Assembly (NCBI GenBank): GCA_020052975.1 | Contig: JAGVOC010000281.1 | Location: forward strand, 1 to 34,826 | Direction of reading: 5' to 3' | DNA length: 34,826 bases | From: Desulfobacterales bacterium | Lineage (GTDB): Bacteria > Desulfobacterota > Desulfobacteria > Desulfobacterales > RPRI01 | The notes under the pieces: generated by a model | Told to the model about the DNA's origin: nothing | The model's input: the letters and a program-made list of their open reading frames with translations, nothing else | Databases searched by the model: none | Shown: positions 1-8,003 of the stretch, one piece after another | Numbering within the stretch: position 1 is the first letter of the stretch | How the letters are laid out: every line of letters begins with the position of its first letter | Translations under genes and position numbers: made by a program

Positions 1-211
1 TCAGTAGTTTCAAGGCTTCCTCCACGTTTTTTGTTTTCTCTGCAATTTTACCATTTCTCTTTTTGTTTCCAATAGTTATAATTTATGGACAGACTCTAAT
101 TAAGGTCAGGGTGGACAGTTTGGGTTTCAGCTTCTCAGTCAAATATTCAGCCTGTATTGCCTTCTGTACTGTTGCATGGCCAATCTCTCCTTGATCGCAA
201 ACACTGCACAT
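1..211 (-). pseudogene. Possible remnant of a small CxxC redox-type protein, interrupted by TAA
   Basis: Read on the minus strand from an ATG at 211-209, one frame gives a peptide that starts MCSVCDQGEIGHATVQ. It runs to an in-frame TAA at 85-83 and then continues in the same frame (IITIGNKKRNGKIAEKT, ending NVEEALKLL) to the window edge. A CxxC near the N terminus and a VEEALKLL-like last helix recall small thioredoxin-fold proteins, but I do not recognise a family and the similarity is weak. No convincing ribosome binding site is visible. It is listed because the composition looks protein-like on both sides of the stop and the neighbourhood holds other decayed genes. It could be chance, or part of a gene cut by the window edge. 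Confidence 0.25.
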
Positions 212-647
212 AGGAGTCAAGGGTTTTAAATTTTTCTATCCTTGTTAATTACCGCTTCAATTATTCATTTGCAGTCAATACAGCCTCTGTGGAGTTCTAC
301 GCCCAACGGTGATTATTAGATCTTACCTAAAAAGTTACAGTGTAGTTATAATCATAAACAATCGTGATGAGAAGTAATTATTTTTTAATACAGACTATTT
401 CCTTGGATACATTCAGAAATACTCTCTTTTCATTGCATTTCTTGTCCTTGACGCAAGCACAATTATTTGATATTGTTTTTACATAACCGTCATGCTCGTA
501 GCCAGTTCAAACAGGCTGCTGAACGGGTATTAAGACGAAGTCGCACTGCAAAGAATGTTTTCTCTTTGGAGTTCGACTTTTTGTTTTTTTAAAGGATGAA
601 AAAAGTGAACTGGCAACTAAGCTGAATCGTAAAGAGAGGAGGATAAT

Positions 648-1090
648 CTGTCAAAAGCAAAATATGGTGATACGGTAATAGCTCATTACACTGCGAAATT
701 AGGTGATGGTACTGTCTTGACTACTACTGCAAATAACCAGCCGTTAAAGGTTACACTGGGCGCAGGTCATATAATCGAGGACGTTGAAAAAACAATGATC
801 GGAATGAATCCGGGCGAGTCGAAAATTACTACAGTTCGAGGTTAGAAACTCTTCGGAGCATATCACAAAGAGAAAATAATCGAAATAGATCGGTGCAAGG
901 TAGATAACTCCAAAGTAGAGAAGCGTTGGGGATTGTTTGGAATGCAAAATAGTGGAATGTCCTGAAGAGCGGTAGTATACTGGAATCTGTCTTATCTGGA
1001 GCGGTAACATTCACCTCTGTCACTCTCAAGTCTAATAACCAGCTGAAGGAGATAACTCATTCATCTGTTCTGATGCAAATTTGTTCATAG
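648..1090 (+). pseudogene. Decayed FKBP-type (SlyD-like) peptidyl-prolyl cis-trans isomerase
   Basis: An AGGAGG ribosome binding site lies 5 bases before a CTG at 648, where a start codon is expected. The frame reads SKAKYGDTVIAHYTAKLGDG, then a TLGAGHIIEDVEKTMIGM-like stretch and NPGESK, which follows the N-terminal half of FKBP/SlyD-type isomerases. It stops at TAG 843-845. The same frame resumes with KLFGAYHKEKIIEIDR, matching the family's (A)YGPY.. block, up to TGA 963-965. From about 968 another frame gives GSILESVLSGAVTFTSVTLK and ends at TAG 1088-1090, matching the family's C-terminal VTLDANHPLAGK region. An amber stop, a frameshift and a non-standard start together indicate a pseudogene. 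A working enzyme would catalyse prolyl isomerisation during protein folding. Confidence 0.75.
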
Positions 1091-1103
1091 TAGGAGGAAG
1101 TTC

Positions 1104-1391
1104 ATGGAAACCGAAAAAATAATCTTTTTTTCTATTGCTCTCATCATGTCTCTATTCGGTCTTATAACAATGGTTACCGGTCAGCTTTATCCTATGAACA
1201 AGATTAGAAAATGGAATCCGATGGAGGCCTATATAAGTCTCCTCCCATTCTTTTTCTTTCTGTTTCTGAAATTTGACAACCAAGTCAAAATTATTTGCAT
1301 AAATTATCCAATGCATACATCGTATCTCAAAAATGGTTTCGTCATTACCCTTACAGGCGTTGTTTCCCTATTATTGACTGTCTACATATAA
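1104..1391 (+). CDS. Small hydrophobic membrane protein, unknown function
   Basis: 95 residues, preceded by a good ribosome binding site (AGGAGG, 7 bases before the ATG). Hydrophobic segments at about residues 7-27, 45-58 and 75-94 suggest two or three membrane helices. I do not recognise a family. The gene lies 13 bases after the decayed FKBP gene and about 100 bases before the formate/nitrite-type channel, on the same strand, so it may be co-transcribed with either. The strong ribosome binding site and the hydrophobic pattern argue for a real gene; function is open. Confidence 0.55.
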   Translation: METEKIIFFSIALIMSLFGLITMVTGQLYPMNKIRKWNPMEAYISLLPFFFFLFLKFDNQVKIICINYPMHTSYLKNGFVITLTGVVSLLLTVYI

Positions 1392-1489
1392 AGAGGAGAA
1401 TGAACTAAAGTCAGACTGCTTAAAAATCACAATAGAAATTGTCATTTCACATGACCGTTTTAGTATCTTTGAAATAGTGAAGGAGTTAC

Positions 1490-2335
1490 ATGGCTACTAT
1501 CAAGGAAGTCGAAGAGAAAAAAACGCTACCTCAGAAATCGTATAGTACAATTCTCTGCCAAGAGATTTTGGCTGCCTTGAACGAACTGAAAAGACCCACC
1601 GGTGGTTTGTTTGTTTCCAGTCTTTCGGCGGGACTTGTAATCGGGTTCAGTCTTCTTCTTATGGCTACTATGCTGACAGCGGTTAACGGGATATTTAGTC
1701 GGCCGGTCATTCACATCCTTTTGTCAGGAATGTACAGTGTCGGGTTTGTTCTGGTCATTATGGGAAGATCGGAATTATTTACAGAGCATACGACCCTTGC
1801 GGTTCTGCCGGTGCTCGACCGCCGTGCTTCATTCATTCAACTATTACGTCTGTGGGGCATTGTATTTGCAGGCAATATAACAGGAGCAACGGTCTTCACA
1901 ATTATTATCACATGGATTAGCCCGGTTCTTGGAATTGCTGCACCATGGGCTTTTGTTGAAATAGCCCGAAGTTTGATAGATCACGACTTATGGGTGATTT
2001 TTGTAAGTGCTATACTTGCCGGATGGCTCATGGGAGAATTGACCTGGCTTCTCGCTGCAGGTCGCGATACAATCAGTCAGGTATTTTTTGTCTGTCTTGT
2101 GACCACCACTATCGGCTTTCTCAATCTCCATCACTCGATTGCCGGAACCGTCGAGGTATTGAGTGGTGTGATCATATCTCCTGATATTCATTTATTAGAT
2201 TTTGGGCGGTTCCTCTTAATTACCACAATAGGGAATGCCATTGGAGGAGTTATTCTTGTTGCTCTTATTAAATATGGCCATGCCGTTCAGGGAGATGATA
2301 AACCTGGAATTAGGATACATAATGAAAACCTTTAA
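1490..2335 (+). CDS. Formate/nitrite transporter (FNT) family channel
   Basis: 281 residues, the usual length for FNT pores. The N terminus has LPQKSYSTILCQEILAALNE followed by LKRPTGGLFVSSLSAGL, typical of the YfdC-like branch, and then about six hydrophobic segments (roughly residues 45-68, 80-100, 118-145, 163-190, 195-215 and 240-262). FNT proteins are pentameric inner-membrane channels for formate, nitrite, hydrosulfide or related small anions; the substrate cannot be read from this sequence. The start is supported by GAAGGAG 5 bases before the ATG. The last 14 bases overlap the next gene, which indicates translational coupling. Confidence 0.85.
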   Translation: MATIKEVEEKKTLPQKSYSTILCQEILAALNELKRPTGGLFVSSLSAGLVIGFSLLLMATMLTAVNGIFSRPVIHILLSGMYSVGFVLVIMGRSELFTEHTTLAVLPVLDRRASFIQLLRLWGIVFAGNITGATVFTIIITWISPVLGIAAPWAFVEIARSLIDHDLWVIFVSAILAGWLMGELTWLLAAGRDTISQVFFVCLVTTTIGFLNLHHSIAGTVEVLSGVIISPDIHLLDFGRFLLITTIGNAIGGVILVALIKYGHAVQGDDKPGIRIHNENL

Positions 2336-3020
2336 TATCAGCTATATATTTAGTTTGCCCGATGATCAGATAAAGGTTGTCGAGTTGAAATTTGATACTC
2401 AAACCTTTGATCTACTCGATGACATATCTGAAGAATTGCCTCATTGGGTAAATATTGATTTTTGTCAATGCCCTAATTGTCTCTTGCCAAAGGAGAAATA
2501 TCCTTACTGTCCAGTTGCTGCTCACCTATTCAAACTTTTTGAGCTATTTGAGAGTCTTATGTCCTATGATGAGGTTCATCTTGATATTGTTACGACGCGA
2601 CGTATTTATTGCCGAAAAACGAGCGCACAAAAAGCCATGAGTTCCCTGATGGGTTCAATCATAGCAGCAAGCGGATGTCCTCATACCCGTTTCTTTAGAC
2701 CTATGGCAGTACGTTTCCATCTGCCATTTGCCGATGCAGAAGAAACAACATATCGGGCAGCTTCCATGTATTTATTGGCACAGTATTTTCATTGGAAGAG
2801 AGGACATGAAATAGATCTGGAATTAAAGGGACTTAAGGATATCTATCTGAACATCCAAGTTATCAATAAAGCTTTAGTTGATCGATTACGAGCTATCAGT
2901 GATAAGGATGTTGCAGTAAATGCTTTGGTCATTCTGGATGCTTTTGCAAAGATGGTGCCCCTGGACATAGACGAATCACTTGAGGATATTAAATACTTAT
3001 TCAAGCCTTATCTTGAGTAA
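2322..3020 (+). CDS. Conserved hypothetical protein, DUF6901-like
   Basis: 232 residues from ATG 2322, inside the 3' end of the FNT gene. An ATG at 2235 is also in frame, but the stretch before 2322 is only the FNT gene read in another frame, so 2322 is preferred. It has a Cys-rich block at about residues 45-65 (CQCPNC and YPYCPVAAH), a central SSLMGSIIAASGCPHT segment and FFRPMAVRFHLPFA. I recall these as features of an uncharacterised soluble family labelled DUF6901. No transmembrane helix or signal peptide is seen. The overlap with a channel gene suggests a partner or regulator of that channel, which is inference. The four clustered Cys may bind a metal. Confidence 0.7.
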   Translation: MKTFNISYIFSLPDDQIKVVELKFDTQTFDLLDDISEELPHWVNIDFCQCPNCLLPKEKYPYCPVAAHLFKLFELFESLMSYDEVHLDIVTTRRIYCRKTSAQKAMSSLMGSIIAASGCPHTRFFRPMAVRFHLPFADAEETTYRAASMYLLAQYFHWKRGHEIDLELKGLKDIYLNIQVINKALVDRLRAISDKDVAVNALVILDAFAKMVPLDIDESLEDIKYLFKPYLE

Positions 3021-3743
3021 CAGATTGAACGGAATCTGTAATAGATTAGCCTGCTCGTCTAAAATCGATATGTGTTTTGGATGTCCTGACACTGTAAGAG
3101 TATCAGCACACCGTTCTCAAAACTATTACTACTCTCAATTGAAAAGTCACAGAGGATCGAAGAATCGGTTCTGCCTCTTCGATCAGTCAAATTTGAAAAT
3201 TTGAAACCTTTCAGTTCTTTTAACAAATTATGGGTGTTTCTGATACTACAAAAAAATTGGATCAAGTCCCTATTTTTCGTGCCATTTCCATTAATTTCCA
3301 TTTGAACATCTCACATTAATTACAATATGGGCTGTGCCCATTTGATGAAGGAAGGGAAAATATATTTGACCCTCTGAAATCGTTTGTTATCAAAAGAAGG
3401 GGTATAAACTACATCAATATTTTGCTCCGCTTAACAGATCTCCATATAAAAGGAGTATTTCTCCTCGGATTCAATACCCTTTTATTTTTTGACGGTGCGT
3501 CATTGAAATCGAAAGCAACGCCAGTGATCTATGCATGTTATGACTGCTTCGAAGGGGATAAAACAGATATAGATAATTGCTGTTTTTGAACACTACTGTG
3601 AGAAATAAGAAATGGTTACGTTTTTATCGTACCCCCTGGATAAAGTCCGGTTGCATTAGTTTTACCGCGTGATTTAGAATAAGCAAAACACACAGCGGCC
3701 AGAAAAGTCCCCGTATAAAAAAACGAACCCGTCCGAAGAATAT
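3021..3743. other. Gene-poor intergenic stretch with hairpins
   Basis: No convincing coding sequence on either strand. Visible structure: a 7-bp inverted repeat ACAGATT/AATCTGT at 3020-3039, directly after the DUF6901-like gene, which could slow or end transcription but has no T-tract; a 9-bp inverted repeat GATCGAAGA/TCTTCGATC at 3155-3184; and a 6-bp perfect hairpin ATGGGC-TGT-GCCCAT at 3327-3341. The region is AT-rich compared with the DNA after 3790. A minus-strand frame at 3624-3863 has a short hydrophobic run but no family resemblance. Confidence 0.5.
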
Positions 3744-3773
3744 TTGACAGAAGCATTGCGGCCATTGTAAACT
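3744..3773 (+). promoter_or_regulatory. Probable sigma-70-type promoter of fur-feoAB
   Basis: TTGACA at 3744-3749 matches the -35 consensus exactly. After an 18-base spacer, TAAACT at 3768-3773 serves as a -10 (4 of 6). Transcription would begin near 3780, inside the palindrome that covers the fur start, leaving a leader of only about a dozen bases. Confidence 0.55.
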
Positions 3774-3775
3774 AT

Positions 3776-3794
3776 ATTGAGACTCAATCTCAAT
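3776..3794. promoter_or_regulatory. Fur-box-like palindrome overlapping the fur start codon
   Basis: The 19-bp sequence ATTGAGACTCAATCTCAAT has perfect 7-bp arms (ATTGAGA/TCTCAAT). Its core matches the Fur 15-mer TGATAATNATTATCA at most informative positions. It sits just after the -10 element and runs into the fur ATG at 3793. Fur bound here would block its own operon and so repress feoAB when iron is plentiful. The palindrome is seen directly; Fur binding is inferred. Confidence 0.6.
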
Positions 3795-4254
3795 GGAAGA
3801 GAAAATTTTCAGAAAGTTGCTTGAAGAGAGGGGCTGGCGTCTCACGAAACAGAGAAATGCCATCCTCCAGAAGGCCTTTTCATATAAAGGCCATTTCGAC
3901 CCGGAATCTCTCTACCTGGCGATGCGGGGAAAAGGGATGAAGGCGTCCAGGGCGTCTGTTTACAGAACTCTGAACCTTTTGTGCGAATGCGGCCTCGTGG
4001 AAAAGGTTGGCAAAACAGAACAGGGGACTATTTATGAGCAGAGCGTTGACCGTAAACACCACGATCATATGATATGCACACAATGCGGGAAAATTATAGA
4101 GTTTTATTCGGAAAAAATCGAAAAACTGCAGGAAAAGATATGCCGGGAGCTGGACTTTAAGGGTAAAAACCATACTCTGGAGATTCGGGGCTATTGCAAA
4201 CACTGTCAAGCGGGGGAAAATGGTTTAGAAGGAGATGGTTCGCATGGATATTGA
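3793..4254 (+). CDS. fur: Fur-family ferric uptake regulator
   Basis: 153 residues, normal for the family. The N-terminal winged helix includes LTKQRNAIL at about 17-25 and the recognition helix SRASVYRTLNLL at about 52-64. The dimerisation/metal domain has HHDHMIC followed by CTQCGKIIEF and a C-terminal CKHC, giving the two CxxC pairs of the structural zinc site. Fur represses iron-uptake genes when loaded with ferrous iron. The position at the head of feoAB, with a Fur-box-like palindrome on its own start, supports iron rather than zinc, peroxide or nickel as the signal. There is no clear ribosome binding site, so translation may start close to the mRNA 5' end. Its 3' end overlaps feoA by 11 bases. 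Confidence 0.9.
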   Translation: MEEKIFRKLLEERGWRLTKQRNAILQKAFSYKGHFDPESLYLAMRGKGMKASRASVYRTLNLLCECGLVEKVGKTEQGTIYEQSVDRKHHDHMICTQCGKIIEFYSEKIEKLQEKICRELDFKGKNHTLEIRGYCKHCQAGENGLEGDGSHGY

Positions 4255-4507
4255 TATCATTCCACTGATCTCACTTCACGAAGGTGAAGAAGGGATAATA
4301 CATTCGGTTGCAGGGGGAGTTGGACTGATCGGCAGGCTTGCTTCGATGGGTCTGACTTCCGGCATGAGGGTTAGGGTGGTCAGAAACATCGGCGGCCCCC
4401 TCATAGTTACTACAAACGGCACCAGGATAGCGATTGGAAGAGGGCAGTCCCAGAAAATTTCTGTCAGGCGTCTGACCGCCGCAAAAGAGAAAGCAGCGCT
4501 CAGGTAA
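4244..4507 (+). CDS. feoA: FeoA, SH3-like ferrous iron transport accessory protein
   Basis: About 87 residues from ATG 4244 (MDIDIIPLISLHEG). An in-frame ATG at 4235 touches the AAGGAG directly, whereas 4244 has 9 bases of spacing, so 4244 is the better start. The sequence shows the FeoA SH3-like pattern: GEEGIIHSVAGG, a GLIGRLASMGLTSGMRVRVV segment, then GPLIVTTNGTRIAIGRGQSQKI. FeoA is a small cytoplasmic protein needed for FeoB-driven ferrous iron uptake, probably by contacting FeoB. It overlaps fur and touches feoB (TAATG), so the three are translationally coupled. Confidence 0.92.
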   Translation: MDIDIIPLISLHEGEEGIIHSVAGGVGLIGRLASMGLTSGMRVRVVRNIGGPLIVTTNGTRIAIGRGQSQKISVRRLTAAKEKAALR

Positions 4508-6489
4508 TGGCAGAAAAAGAGCTCCTGGTTGCGCTTGCCGGACAACCGAACGTCGGGAAATCAACGGTCTTCAACATTCTGACAGGCTTGTCCCAGCATG
4601 TCGGAAATTGGCCGGGCAAAACAGTCGAAAAGAAAGAAGGTTTCTATGTTTCGAACGGGACAAGGATAAAGATTGTCGACCTTCCCGGCAGCTACAGTCT
4701 GACTGCATACTCTGAAGAAGAGAAAATAGCAAGAGACTTTATCATCAATGAGCGGCCTGACGCGATTGTCCTCATAGCCAATGCATCTGCAGTAGAGAGA
4801 AGTCTTTACCTCCTCGCTGAGTTCCTCCTTTTAAAGGTCCCCATTATTGTCGCTCTGAATATGACGGATGTGGCAGAGCAGCAGGGTATCCGCATTGATG
4901 TTGGTCGGCTCGAAAAATACCTCGGGGTCCCTGTTATTCCCATGGTTGCTTCGAAAAACAAGGGGATTAAAGTATTGATCTCGGCGATCCTCGCTCTTTC
5001 CGGGGGGGAAAGGGAGTACACGCCCTCTATCGCCGACGTTTCTGAAGACCACAAGGAAATTTTTATGGAACTGGCCTATATCCTTGAGCCGTATATTGAC
5101 CCGCCCCATTTGACAAGATGGACTATTACAAAAATCATGGAGGGGGATACTGATATCACGGAGAAGATGAGCCGGATTGTGCCCGCTGATGCCTGGAGCA
5201 GGGTCCAGGCCCTCCTGCTGCAGCACGAAGATTCACTCCTTGCGGTTGTCAGGGGCAGATATGACTGGATCGAGGGTGCTGTACGTTCTGCCATCTCCGA
5301 GTTTAAGCGGGGCCAGATTCTTTTCACAGATCGATTAGATCATATCCTCACGCGTCCTGCTCTTGGGATTCCAATTCTTCTCGGCGTGCTTGCTCTTGTT
5401 TTTTTAGTTACCTATGGCCTGGGGTTACCGCTCCAGCAATTTCTTGAGTCGCTCATGAACTCGCTTGCCGTGCAGGTGGAGCCTTTTCTCGGTCAATCAT
5501 TCTGGCTCAGGGGAATTATCGTAGACGGCTTAATCGGGGGTGCAGGAACAGTCCTGACATTTCTTCCGGTGCTCGTCTTTTTCTTTACCGCTATGGCGTT
5601 TCTCGAAGATGTAGGATATATGGCAAGGGCTGCTTTTGTCATGGACAGGTTTATGCATGTGGTTGGTCTTCACGGAAAAAGTTTTCTTCCCTTCTGTCTG
5701 GGATTCGGCTGCAATGTACCGGCTGTCATGGGTGCGCGGATACTGGAATCAGGGAAGACGAGGCTCCTCACGATTTTTCTTACACCCTTCGTGCCTTGTA
5801 CTGCAAAGCTCGCTGTGGTCACTCTCGTTGCAGCCGCTATTTTTGGCAACAAAGCGCTTTTAATCTCATGGGCACTTGTAGCCGGAAACATCCTGATCCT
5901 TGGTTTTTCAGGGATGATAGCGAGTAAATTTATTTTTAAAAGAAAACATATGCCTTTTATAATGGAGCTTCCCTTTTATCACACACCGAACCTGAAAACA
6001 ATAGGAGTGGTTGTCTGGAATAGGATAAAAGCATTTATAGAGAAAGCAGGGACTATTATTGTGCTTTTTTCCGTTCTTCTCTGGCTCGTTTCTCATATCC
6101 CCGGTGGAGATATCGAGGGGAGTATTCTCGGGATGATAGGGCAGGCCATTGAGCCAGTCGGAAGCCCCATAGGGCTTGACTGGAAAATGATTGTGGCTTT
6201 GCTGGCCGGCGTAGCCGCAAAGGAGAATTCAATAGCGGCCCTGGGAGTGCTCTACGGCGTTGGAGAGGAGGGCGTCAGGGGAATTCTCCCGGCTGTCATG
6301 AGCCATGCATCTGCACTCTCTTTTCTCGTTATCCTCATGCTTTTTGTCCCCTGTGTTGCAACGCTTGTGGTCATGAAACAGGAGATGGGAGGCTGGCGCT
6401 GGTTTTTATCCTCTTTTGTCTTTATGGTTTTTCTGTCTTACTTGTCCGGCATGGTTGTCTATCAATTAGCCTTAGTGGCAGGAATATAA
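4507..6489 (+). CDS. feoB: FeoB ferrous iron transporter
   Basis: 660 residues. The N-terminal G-protein domain has G1 GQPNVGKS at 12-19, G3 DLPG at 58-61 and G4 NMTD at 118-121. A helical spacer runs to about 270, followed by the membrane domain with two Gate-type halves: PVLVFFFTAMAFLEDVGYMARAA near 355-380, then LPFCLGFGCNVPA and a second half ending LFVPCVATLVV. FeoB moves Fe2+ across the inner membrane and depends on GTP hydrolysis. The start overlaps the feoA stop. It lacks the long Cys-rich C-terminal tail of some enterobacterial forms, which is normal for anaerobes. Confidence 0.95.
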   Translation: MAEKELLVALAGQPNVGKSTVFNILTGLSQHVGNWPGKTVEKKEGFYVSNGTRIKIVDLPGSYSLTAYSEEEKIARDFIINERPDAIVLIANASAVERSLYLLAEFLLLKVPIIVALNMTDVAEQQGIRIDVGRLEKYLGVPVIPMVASKNKGIKVLISAILALSGGEREYTPSIADVSEDHKEIFMELAYILEPYIDPPHLTRWTITKIMEGDTDITEKMSRIVPADAWSRVQALLLQHEDSLLAVVRGRYDWIEGAVRSAISEFKRGQILFTDRLDHILTRPALGIPILLGVLALVFLVTYGLGLPLQQFLESLMNSLAVQVEPFLGQSFWLRGIIVDGLIGGAGTVLTFLPVLVFFFTAMAFLEDVGYMARAAFVMDRFMHVVGLHGKSFLPFCLGFGCNVPAVMGARILESGKTRLLTIFLTPFVPCTAKLAVVTLVAAAIFGNKALLISWALVAGNILILGFSGMIASKFIFKRKHMPFIMELPFYHTPNLKTIGVVVWNRIKAFIEKAGTIIVLFSVLLWLVSHIPGGDIEGSILGMIGQAIEPVGSPIGLDWKMIVALLAGVAAKENSIAALGVLYGVGEEGVRGILPAVMSHASALSFLVILMLFVPCVATLVVMKQEMGGWRWFLSSFVFMVFLSYLSGMVVYQLALVAGI

Positions 6490-6564
6490 ACCGTATTTCC
6501 CACGGTGGTGTTTGTAAAGCGTGGAAGGAACCGGCCGCTGCGGGAAACAGGACTGTGAGCAGCG

Positions 6565-7704
6565 ATGATAGAACCGAAACGACTGGCAGGGTATCTTAAA
6601 AAGTTCAGGATAACAGGGAAACCCTTTCTCGCCTTTCAGATCGAACCTACTTCCCGATGTCAGCTCAAATGCGTTATGTGCCCGAGAACCGTGTTTTCCG
6701 ATGAGTGGGTGAACGGTGATATGCCCCTTCCTGCGTATACAAACATAAGCAGGTATTTTCATCTTGTTAAATATGTCCATCTCCAGGGATGGGGTGAACC
6801 GCTTCTTCATCCCGAACTTCCCGCTATGGTTGCAATAGCCAAAGCCGAACACTGCAAGGTCAGTCTCACAACAAACGGGATATTGCTTACACAGAATATG
6901 TCGGAAGAACTGATAAGAAAAGGCCTGGATACCATTGTTATCTCTATCGCAGGAGCAGTGAGGGTAACACATGAGGATATCCGGCGCGGTTCACATTTCG
7001 AGCAGATTATCGATAATGTCAAGGCTTTGGCAAATTTAAAATTGGAAACGAGATCAAAGACCCCTATGATCGTCCTTTCTTTCCTGATGACAAAGACGAA
7101 CATCAGTGAGCTTCCCGATGCAGTGGGACTTGCAAAAGATATGGGAGGCAACGAATTTCTCGCTGCGAATCTGGACTATACTCCAACACAGGCCATGGAC
7201 GATCTAAAGGTGTTTTCCTCAGATATGGCAGACTCTTTGTACGGCACGCATATTGATGCGGCCCGGATAAGGGCCCGGGGGATCAAGTTGTCTTTTCGGG
7301 AATATCCGCTCAGGATGGAGGAAATGATCATGTGTGAGATGAACCCACTGCGGATCATTTTCATAACGTTTGACGGCTGTGTATCCCCGTGTGTCTATCT
7401 GAACCTGCCAAAGAAAGGTCCAATCTCAAGAATTTTTTGCGGTGCCCGGTATTTAATGCAGAGAGTATATTTCGGCAGCATTGCAGAAAATGATTTCATG
7501 GAGATATGGAACAATGAAGCATACAGAGACTTTAGGGGATTTTATGCGAGACGAATGGCGGTCAACAGGGAGGCTTTCGATTATATCGATGCCTTTCCGT
7601 CCAAAGACGATATGACGGCCCTGTTCGAAAAACAGGAGAGCAATTTGAGAGAAAATCCATTGCCGGCAGTATGCCAAACCTGCTATAAGGCATATGGTAT
7701 ATGA
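6565..7704 (+). CDS. Radical SAM protein with additional Fe-S cysteines
   Basis: 379 residues. The radical SAM cluster motif is C32-x3-C36-x2-C39 (RCQLKCVMCPR), followed by a glycine-rich WGEPLLHPEL strand at about 77-86. Further Cys occur in CVSPCVYLNLP (about 272-283) and in the C-terminal CQTCYKAYGI, which resembles an abbreviated SPASM-type auxiliary cluster region. The substrate cannot be assigned. The gene lies 75 bases after feoB on the same strand, so it may be the last gene of the iron-regulated operon. The ribosome binding site is weak (GTGAGCAGCG). It ends 6 bases before the convergent DUF1858 gene. Confidence 0.8.
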   Translation: MIEPKRLAGYLKKFRITGKPFLAFQIEPTSRCQLKCVMCPRTVFSDEWVNGDMPLPAYTNISRYFHLVKYVHLQGWGEPLLHPELPAMVAIAKAEHCKVSLTTNGILLTQNMSEELIRKGLDTIVISIAGAVRVTHEDIRRGSHFEQIIDNVKALANLKLETRSKTPMIVLSFLMTKTNISELPDAVGLAKDMGGNEFLAANLDYTPTQAMDDLKVFSSDMADSLYGTHIDAARIRARGIKLSFREYPLRMEEMIMCEMNPLRIIFITFDGCVSPCVYLNLPKKGPISRIFCGARYLMQRVYFGSIAENDFMEIWNNEAYRDFRGFYARRMAVNREAFDYIDAFPSKDDMTALFEKQESNLRENPLPAVCQTCYKAYGI

Positions 7705-7710
7705 AAGCTT

Positions 7711-7989
7711 TCAGTGAGAAGATCGTGGGGCAGAACCTGCACAGACTTCCAGATCCGCCAATAACTGTCTGAGGTCAAGCCCATACGTTTGAGCCACTAC
7801 CCTCAGCGGGTCGAAAAGATTGGTGCACATAATACAGTTGCCTGCTGGTGCTTCGTATTTTTTAAAGACAGCTTCGGTCTGTCTGCACAACTGCAGCACT
7901 GCTAAAACAGTCATATCGGGTTTTATATGTGGCATGTCTTCTGAAAAAAATCTTTCATAGTAAAGCCGTTCTTGTTGCACCGGAATCAA
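7711..7989 (-). CDS. DUF1858-type small disulfide protein
   Basis: 92 residues from a TTG at 7989. A shorter start at the ATG near 7935 (MPHIKPDMTVLAVL) would remove a weakly conserved tail, and neither start has a strong ribosome binding site. The core follows the DUF1858 pattern: PDMTVLAVL, then AVFKKYEAPAGNCIMC with a CxxC, then YGLDLRQLLADLE. DUF1858 domains are small helical domains linked to hybrid-cluster and redox proteins and are predicted to form a redox-active disulfide. It is the last gene of the minus-strand selenium/sulfur-trafficking cluster, 14 bases after the kinase-like gene, which suggests a thiol or perselenide carrier role. That role is inferred from position only. Confidence 0.7.
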   Translation of the reverse strand: MIPVQQERLYYERFFSEDMPHIKPDMTVLAVLQLCRQTEAVFKKYEAPAGNCIMCTNLFDPLRVVAQTYGLDLRQLLADLEVCAGSAPRSSH

Positions 7990-8003
7990 TACTACTATGG
8001 GGG

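Noticed and set aside
3624..3863. 79-residue minus-strand frame overlapping the fur start
   Set aside because: It is antisense to fur and the Fur palindrome, and shows only a short hydrophobic run with no family pattern.
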